In this document: in pieces, positions 14,796 to 19,666 of the stretch
How positions within the stretch are numbered: the first letter of the stretch is position 1
Layout of the letters: each line of letters starts with the position of its first letter
Origin: Treponema sp.
GTDB taxonomy: Bacteria > Spirochaetota > Spirochaetia > Treponematales > Breznakiellaceae
Length of the DNA stretch: 19,666 bases
Direction: 5' to 3'
NCBI GenBank assembly: GCA_031284195.1
Contig: JAITAI010000134.1
Span: forward strand, 1 to 19,666
Made by a program: the position numbers and the translations under genes
Notes under the pieces: generated by a model
What the model saw: only the letters and a program-made list of their open reading frames with translations
Databases searched by the model: none
Told to the model about the DNA's origin: nothing

Positions 14796-16118
14796 CTACA
14801 ACACCCGGTAAACCCCGCATTTGAGATATAAGGATTCATCATACCCTAGCAGAATGGGATGATCCGGAGCTTGGTACCGAAAATCAAGCTGCATGAGCCG
14901 GCGTTCCGCATCTTGGGCAGCTTCTGCCACCATGCGCTTGAAACGATGTTCATCTAAGGCGTGGCTGCACGAACAAGTTACCAGCACTCCCCCTTTATTG
15001 AGGAGCTTCAACGCCCTCAGGTTAATTTCCTTGTATCCCCGGAGGGCTCCTTCCAGGGAAGCGCCGGTTTTTGCAAAAGCCGGAGGGTCGAGGATGATGA
15101 GATCAAACCGCTCCTTCCGGGTCCGTTCATAGGTTCGCAGCACATCAAAAACATCCCCTTGCACTGGGATAATCCGATCCTCTACCCCGTTGAGCCGGGC
15201 ATTATGCACCCCTTGTTTTAGGGCCTCAGCGGAAACATCCACTGCATGTACTGAAGCAGCGCCGAAACGGGCAGCATGAATACCAAAACTCCCTGTATAG
15301 GAGCAAGCATCCAAGACCCGGTCCCCAGGATTGATCCATTGCTTGAGGCTGCAGCGGTTTTCCTTTTGGTCAAGAAAATAACCGGTCTTCTGCCCGTGCT
15401 CAAGATCCACCTCAAAGGGAAAGCGGTTTTCAAAGATCAGGATTCCTCCGGGAGGAAGCGTCCCGGTGATGAGTCCTTCCCGTGGGGAAAGCCCCTCCCG
15501 TTCCCGAAACAGGGCTCCAGATTTCTCGATGATCCCTATGGGCAGCCCCAAAGGTATGCGGTCCTGACCTACTGGAAGGTTCCCCAAGACCTCCTCCAGA
15601 GCCGCTAAAATTACTTCCCTGCGGCTATCCATGCCATAGCTGAGGAACTGCACCGAAAGCCATGAACCCGGCGGTCCCAGGGCAGACTCAGCCGGATCGA
15701 ACAGGAGGGGCCGCTCTGAAAAGGCAGCTTCCATGACTTCCTGGGGCCAGCCTACGAAACGGTCGATGATGAGACCTGGGAGAAAATCCCCTTCCCCAAA
15801 GACGATTCGGGCAGATTCCCGGCGCAGGTCATAGCCGGTCCTTCGGGCAAGAGCTTCCCGGATCCGGCGCTTAAAGAAGCCTTTATCGATCCCTTCTTTA
15901 GAAGGACTGTATATGCGGGCGATTATTTTAGAATAGGGGTTTACCAAGGCTCTGCCTAAATAGGTTTTGCCCGCACTTTCTACATCTGCGGTCTCCCCAG
16001 GCTCAAGGCTTGCCGGGCCTTTTGGTCCGAGGATCCGGGCGACCTCGTTATCATAGACCCAAGGATGGCCTGAAACAATACGTCTTTCTTCACCGGCTTT
16101 CAAAATAATACGTTTCAT
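14796..16118 (-). CDS. rlmI: RlmI-type class I SAM-dependent rRNA (cytosine-C5)-methyltransferase
   Basis: 440 aa; E. coli RlmI, about 396 aa, makes m5C1962 in 23S rRNA. An N-terminal PUA domain (about 1-77, beginning RIILKAGEERRIVSGHPWVY) binds RNA. A middle beta-rich domain follows (GDFLPGLIIDRF near 110-122). The Rossmann domain has GQKTGYFLDQKENR (242-255), motif I VLDACSYTGSFG (268-279), the acidic DVSAEAL after beta-2, LDPPAFAK (343-350) and TCSCSHAL (381-388) with the conserved cysteines of the m5C branch. All key motifs are intact. The ATG at 16118 lacks a clear ribosome-binding site. The gene stands alone, with the IS downstream and the repeat region upstream. Target-site assignment follows the family and is not proven. 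Confidence 0.9.
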   Translation of the reverse strand: MKRIILKAGEERRIVSGHPWVYDNEVARILGPKGPASLEPGETADVESAGKTYLGRALVNPYSKIIARIYSPSKEGIDKGFFKRRIREALARRTGYDLRRESARIVFGEGDFLPGLIIDRFVGWPQEVMEAAFSERPLLFDPAESALGPPGSWLSVQFLSYGMDSRREVILAALEEVLGNLPVGQDRIPLGLPIGIIEKSGALFREREGLSPREGLITGTLPPGGILIFENRFPFEVDLEHGQKTGYFLDQKENRCSLKQWINPGDRVLDACSYTGSFGIHAARFGAASVHAVDVSAEALKQGVHNARLNGVEDRIIPVQGDVFDVLRTYERTRKERFDLIILDPPAFAKTGASLEGALRGYKEINLRALKLLNKGGVLVTCSCSHALDEHRFKRMVAEAAQDAERRLMQLDFRYQAPDHPILLGYDESLYLKCGVYRVL

Positions 16119-16433
16119 AAGGGGATCGTCGATTCACGAGCGATTTCAGGGGATGTCATGGCTAAAGCATACCGGAAAACCGGGAGATGTGTATAGGGAA
16201 GTAAAAAATACCAAGGCGTTGATGAGGGTCTCACCTCAGCCTGAGCAGGTGGGGAACTCAGGCTAACCTTGATGGGAACCTCCCAGCAGCCTTGACAGAG
16301 GGTACACACTGCCCGCCTGCCTGGTGGTATGAAGCCCTGCGGGGCCTCCGATGGCCGGTATATCCCCGCTGCTCAAAACAGTGCGGCACATACGCTGCCC
16401 CAGACTTGTACTCTGTGGCGGTCTTTACCGGTT
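16119..16433. other. Intergenic region between rlmI and the repeat array
   Basis: 315 bp without a gene. It carries a perfect 8-bp inverted repeat, AGCCTGAG (16238-16245)/CTCAGGCT (16257-16264), with an 11-nt loop. From about 16290 the composition turns GC-rich and words shared with the downstream array appear (GCAGCCTTGA; GTATGAAGCCC). The array's influence therefore begins here. Confidence 0.55.
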
Positions 16434-17690
16434 CCCCAAACCCCCCAAGAAAGGCTCCCCGCTGGACAGCAGCTTCAACCCCAGGGCAGCACGGCGCGGA
16501 CCAGGGGGAAACCCCGGAAAGCCGGTTCCCCGGCAGTGCATGAAAGCCGCAGGGTCCGGCACGCCCTTTGAAGGGTGCGCCGGAAGCCTGGCCCTGGGGG
16601 TCTGCCTTGCTGCAAACTGCGGCTGCCTTGATGGAGGCTGCACAGCAGCCTTGATGATAGGGAGGGATGGTAAGGACGTATGCAGTTCACCGGTAACAGA
16701 GGCTTCCCCACAGAGACGGAGCAGCAGGTTCGGTAACCGGCGCGGAAAGGCATAGAATATCCGCTAAAAAACCTTGGGGGCTTGAACGCCTCCCAAACCC
16801 CCCAAGAAAGGCTCCCCGCTGGAGGGCAGCTTCAAGCCGAGGGCAGCACGGCGCGGACCAGGGGGAAACCCCGGAAAGCCGGTTCCCCGGCGATGCATGA
16901 AAGCCGCAGGGTCCGGCACGCCCCTTGAAGGGTGCGCTGGAAGGCTCAGTCCCCAGGACCACGCGGGAGGGCAGCACGGCGCACACCAGGGGGAAACCCC
17001 GGTAAGCCGGTTCCCCGGCGATGCATGAAAGCCGCAGGGTCCGGCACGCCCTTTGAAGGGTGCGCCGGAAGTCTGAGCCTGGGGGTCTGCCTTGTTGCAA
17101 ACTGCGGCTGCCTTGATGGAGGCCGCACAGCAGCCTTGATGATAGGGAGGGATGGTAAAGGACGTATGCAGTTCACCGGTAACAGAGGCTTCCCCAAAGA
17201 GACGGAGCAGCAGGTTCGGTAACCGGTGCGTCAGGGCATAGAATATCCGCTAAAAAACCTTGGGGGCTTGAACGCTTCCCAAACCCCCCAAGAAAGGCCC
17301 CCGCTGGACAGCAGCTTCAACCCCAGGGCAGCACGGCGCGGACCAGGGGGAAACCCCGGAAAGCCGGTTCCCCGGCGATGCATGAAAGCCGCAGGGTCCG
17401 GTACGCCCCTTGAAGGGTGCGCCGGAAGCCTGAGCCTGGGGGTCTGCCTTGCTGCAAACGTGCGGCTGCCTTGATGATGCGGTGGGATGGTAAAGGACGT
17501 ATGCAGTTCACCGGTAACAGAGGCTTCCCCACAGAGACGGAGCAGCAGGTTCGGTAACCGGTGCGTCAGGGCATAGAATATCCGCTAAAAAACTTTGGGA
17601 AGCTGAACGCCTCCCAAACCCCCCAAAGGAGGCCCCCTCGCTGGACAGCAGCTTCAACCCGAAAGGCAGCACGGCACGAACCAGGCCCGA
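16434..17690. repeat. GC-rich long direct-repeat array (unit about 357 bp)
   Basis: The anchor AAACCCCCCAAGAAAGG recurs at 16438, 16795 and 17281, and in altered form (AAACCCCCCAAAGGAGG) at 17616. Spacings are 357, 486 and 335 bp. The 486-bp interval contains an extra internal partial copy: GGGCAGCACGGCG occurs at 16841 and again at 16969. The 335-bp copy lost about 22 bp between two GCCTTGAT words. The last copy is truncated near 17690. Each full unit carries GGGG-AAA-CCCC, GCCGG-TTCC-CCGGC and a ~30-nt palindrome, then CACCGGT and ACCGGTG words, ending in TAGAATATCCGCTAAAAAAC. Open frames occur on both strands, but none has a recognised domain or a convincing start. I regard the array as non-coding or structured-RNA repeats, or decayed sequence. 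Confidence 0.85.
16555..16584. repeat. Conserved ~30-nt palindrome inside each repeat unit
   Basis: TCCGGC (16555-16560) pairs with GCCGGA (16579-16584), and CCCTT (16564-16568) pairs with AAGGG (16571-16575). One wobble and one mismatch lie between them, giving a stem of about 14 bp with a tiny loop. Equivalents lie at about 16912-16941, 17040-17069 and 17397-17426. The copies differ at a few bases but keep the fold. Confidence 0.65.
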
Positions 17691-17720
17691 CTCCCTGCAG
17701 GTATGAAGCCCGGCAGAAGT

Positions 17721-17747
17721 CCAGGGGTTTCCTGGTAAAAACCCTGG
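17721..17747. other. Inverted repeat at the right edge of the array
   Basis: CCAGGG(G)TTT (17721-17730) faces AAAAACCCTGG (17737-17747), a stem of about 9-10 bp with one bulge. It lies between the truncated last repeat and the WD40 relic. It could end transcription coming from either side, but no long T-run follows. Confidence 0.45.
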
Positions 17748-17774
17748 GTTTCTTTGGTCATGAAGTATCGCCAT

Positions 17775-17916
17775 GATCCTAGTCCCCCCGTTCCATATCT
17801 TCACGGTATTATCAGCCGAAGCGAAGACAACGCCACCCATCGAGGCTGAAGGCCGCGACCCCCTTGTAAGCCACTGCAATGGTGTGTATTGCTTTATGGG
17901 TAGCTTACAACGTCAT
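17775..17916 (-). pseudogene. Remnant of a WD40-repeat gene behind the caspase gene
   Basis: The minus strand has AGGAGG, overlapping the caspase gene stop codon and 8 nt before an ATG at 17916. The frame reads M-T-L-stop (TAA 17905-17907). It then continues in the same frame as ATHKAIHTIAVAYKGVAAF plus SLDG. A frameshift near 17831-17848 moves to GGVVFASADNTVKIWN, then GGTRIM. Joined, this is one WD40 blade: the ...AFSxDG...V.SASADNTVKIW pattern is characteristic. A nonsense codon, a frameshift and missing blades show that it is decayed. The perfect translation-initiation context suggests a former translationally coupled partner of the caspase/TPR gene. Downstream of the blade the frame runs into the repeat array. 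Confidence 0.75.
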
Positions 17917-17928
17917 GAACAGTACCTC

Positions 17929-19593
17929 CTAATGCCCCGCTTTACGCAGCCTCTCAAGGTTATTCCGCGCATAGTTGTTATTGGGGTCGAGCTGTAAGGC
18001 TTTCTCATAATCCGCACGGGCCCGGGGGTAGTTCCCTTTCTCTTCATACGCCCATCCGCGGTTGTTATACGCGAGCGCATGATTGGGGTTGAGGGTGATC
18101 GCCTGATTGTAGTCCTCAATCGCACGGTCGTAGTCTCCTTTGTTGCTATACGCCCAGCCGCGGTTGACATACGCGTCCGCATAATTGGGGTTGATCCGAA
18201 TCGCCTGACTGTAGTCCCCTATCGCACGGTCGTAGTCCTTTTTGTTGTAATACGCCAAGCCGCGGCCGTAATACGTATCCGCATAATTAGGGTCAAGCCG
18301 GATCGCCTGATTGTAGTCCCCTATCGCACGGTCCCAGTCCTTTTTGTCGTAATACGCCAAGCCACGGTTGTAATACGCATATGCATAATTGGGGTCGAGC
18401 CGGATCGCCTGATTGTAGTCCCCTATCGCACGGTCGTAATCCCCTTTGTTGCGATACGCCACGCCACGGCTGTTATACGCATATGCATAATTGGGGTCGA
18501 GAGTGATCACCTGATTGTAGTCCCCTATCGCACGGTCCCAGTCCCCTTTCTTGCGATACGCATTGCCACGGCCATAATACGCGTACGCATAAGTGGGGTT
18601 GAGCGTGATCACCTGATCGTAGTCCGCCATCGCACGGTCCCAGTCCCCTTTCTTTTCATACGCCACGCCGCGGTTGTGATACGCGTCCGCATAATTGGGG
18701 TTGATCCGGATCGCCTGGTTGTAGTCCCCTATCGCGCGGTCGTAATCCCCTTTCTTGCGATACTCATTGCCGCTGTTGTAATACTCGACCGCTTTTGGAT
18801 TCGGCTGTACCGACGCAGGCTGCGGCGCAGGTTGCGGCACAACCTGGGCGGTTGGCTTGGTTCCCAGATAGGCGGTTCCGAAAAACTGGTTGTATATGGC
18901 AGGTATCTGCTCCCGGTTGCTGAACCGGGAAACATCCGCTCCAGTACGCCGGAGCATCTCCGTTACCTCTAGACCCGGAGTTTTCAGGTTAGTAAGCAGG
19001 TGGCTGGTAAACAACCCGTTACGGCCCGTACCGTCTCCTGCGGTTTTCCCCGCGCTGGTGGCGTATACGATAATGCTGTCCACAGGCTGCACCGCTACCA
19101 CATTCAGGCCCCGCTCCCCACTCCGGCCCCAGCTAAAGGGGTTGTCCCGGCACGCATCCAGCACCACGATGTTCAGAGCATTCCCCGCCTGGTTTAACTC
19201 GTCCAGCACTGCCTGCACCTGGAGGGCCTTTGACCGGAGAAAAGACTCGCTCTTGATGTCCGCGTTTACCGGAATAAGGTAATTCTCCCCCTTGGACTGT
19301 ACCCCATGCCCCGCGTAAAAGAAAAACCCGTAGGCATTCGCATTGGCACTCAGGCGGTTTTTCAGGCGTATCGCCCCTTCTTCCATCTGGTCAAGGGTGC
19401 CGTTCAGCACCAAATCCACCTGAAAGCCCAGGTTCCGCAGGACTGCGGATACGTCGTTGGCATCGTTCACCGGGTTGTTGAGCCGGGTAAGGCTGGTATA
19501 CGCCCCGTTCCCCATAACCAGGGCGTATTTCTGCTGGGCCGAAAGCCCCGCTAGGAATACCACTGCAAAGAGCAGCGCCATCAGCTTTTTCAT
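17929..19593 (-). CDS. Exported caspase-like (peptidase C14) protein with eight TPRs
   Basis: 554 aa from the ATG at 19593, which AAGGAGG precedes by 5 nt. An ATG 21 bp earlier (19614) has no such site and would spoil the signal peptide. Residues 1-20 (MKKLMALLFAVVFLAGLSAQ) are a signal peptide with likely cleavage after LSA, so the protein is periplasmic or secreted. The caspase-type domain covers about 21-245: KYALVMGNGAY, then LKNRL, the catalytic His96 in FFYAGHGVQ, and Cys148 in VVLDACRDNPF. Both dyad residues are intact. A Pro-rich linker (about 246-268) leads to eight 34-residue TPRs (271-542), each close to YNRGxAYxKGDYDRAIGDYN followed by QAIRLNPNYA, and a short tail. The substrate and the TPR ligand are unknown. 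Its stop codon is embedded in the ribosome-binding site of a decayed WD40 gene. Confidence 0.93.
   Translation of the reverse strand: MKKLMALLFAVVFLAGLSAQQKYALVMGNGAYTSLTRLNNPVNDANDVSAVLRNLGFQVDLVLNGTLDQMEEGAIRLKNRLSANANAYGFFFYAGHGVQSKGENYLIPVNADIKSESFLRSKALQVQAVLDELNQAGNALNIVVLDACRDNPFSWGRSGERGLNVVAVQPVDSIIVYATSAGKTAGDGTGRNGLFTSHLLTNLKTPGLEVTEMLRRTGADVSRFSNREQIPAIYNQFFGTAYLGTKPTAQVVPQPAPQPASVQPNPKAVEYYNSGNEYRKKGDYDRAIGDYNQAIRINPNYADAYHNRGVAYEKKGDWDRAMADYDQVITLNPTYAYAYYGRGNAYRKKGDWDRAIGDYNQVITLDPNYAYAYNSRGVAYRNKGDYDRAIGDYNQAIRLDPNYAYAYYNRGLAYYDKKDWDRAIGDYNQAIRLDPNYADTYYGRGLAYYNKKDYDRAIGDYSQAIRINPNYADAYVNRGWAYSNKGDYDRAIEDYNQAITLNPNHALAYNNRGWAYEEKGNYPRARADYEKALQLDPNNNYARNNLERLRKAGH
17968..18783 (-). 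repeat. Eight tandem 102-bp repeats encoding TPRs
   Basis: The TPR part of the caspase gene is a DNA-level tandem repeat of eight 102-bp units (codons 271-542). Units share long near-identical words such as the GACCGTGCGATAGGGGACTA segment on the coding strand. Such identity points to recent unequal exchange or gene conversion, so copy number may vary between strains. Confidence 0.85.
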
Positions 19594-19614
19594 AGCTTCC
19601 TCCTTATCGTTCAT

Positions 19615-19666
19615 GGACGCGCTCAGGAAAGCGGGGTTCCGTACACCCTCCCCTTCCCCGCTGCGC
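19615..19666. other. Upstream edge of the caspase gene
   Basis: Only 52 bp before the window ends. AGCGGGG (19630-19636) and CCCCGCT (19656-19662) form a 7-bp inverted repeat. No promoter can be recognised in this short piece. Confidence 0.35.

Noticed and set aside
16434..17690. CRISPR, retron or diversity-generating element
   Set aside because: Units are about 357 bp with no short repeats and unique spacers, no cas or reverse-transcriptase gene lies nearby, and no template/variable pair is seen.
16292..17879. Many overlapping open frames on both strands of the repeat array (for example 16351-16755 + and 16687-17100 -)
   Set aside because: They arise from GC-rich repeated DNA and break at repeat junctions. 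They have no domain and no preferred strand or start.
18079..18972. 297-codon open frame on the + strand, rich in Val/Ile/Arg
   Set aside because: It lies antisense to the TPR repeats of the caspase gene. Its periodic sequence is only the mirror of the 102-bp repeats, and it has no ribosome-binding site or known motif.

Overview
The window looks like chromosomal DNA from a spirochaete, most likely a gut-type Treponema of about 50% GC. This rests on the gene content (fliS with a sigma-28-like -10 box, NADH oxidase, acetate kinase with a C-terminal extension, and an exported caspase/TPR protein) and on protein texture. It is an inference, not a database result.

Layout. 1-417 (+) is the 3' end of a DUF2271-type exported protein. 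574-1692 (-) is a sialic-acid-synthase (NeuB/SpsE) family gene, divergent from a probable + operon of fliS, a FlgN-like chaperone and polA (2027-5980). A tRNA-Val(TAC) (6062-6135), ackA (6299-7636) and manC (8004-9167) lie on the minus strand. A 716-bp gene-free stretch, very AT-rich in its middle, leads to a small RRM RNA-binding protein (9884-10171, +). Then come three minus-strand genes: a membrane-anchored TPR protein with a degenerate Mrr-like nuclease fold (10695-12080), NADH oxidase (12432-13766), and an RlmI-type rRNA methyltransferase (14796-16118). A dead but structurally intact 899-bp IS5-family element, with terminal repeats and a TAA target duplication, sits between nox and rlmI.

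The right end (16.4-19.6 kb) is the accessory part. It holds a GC-rich long direct-repeat array (period about 357 bp, each copy with a conserved ~30-nt palindrome), then a decayed WD40 gene start, then an exported caspase-like protease with eight near-identical TPRs. The WD40 relic starts directly behind the stop codon of the caspase gene and has an excellent ribosome-binding site. This suggests the locus was once a two-gene caspase/TPR - WD40 operon whose second gene decayed, with the repeat array now where its body would be.

Functional themes are flagellar assembly (fliS, FlgN-like, possibly glycan supply through NeuB), replication/repair (polA), acetogenic fermentation (ackA), oxygen removal (nox), nucleotide-sugar supply (manC), ribosome modification (rlmI) and RNA binding (RRM).
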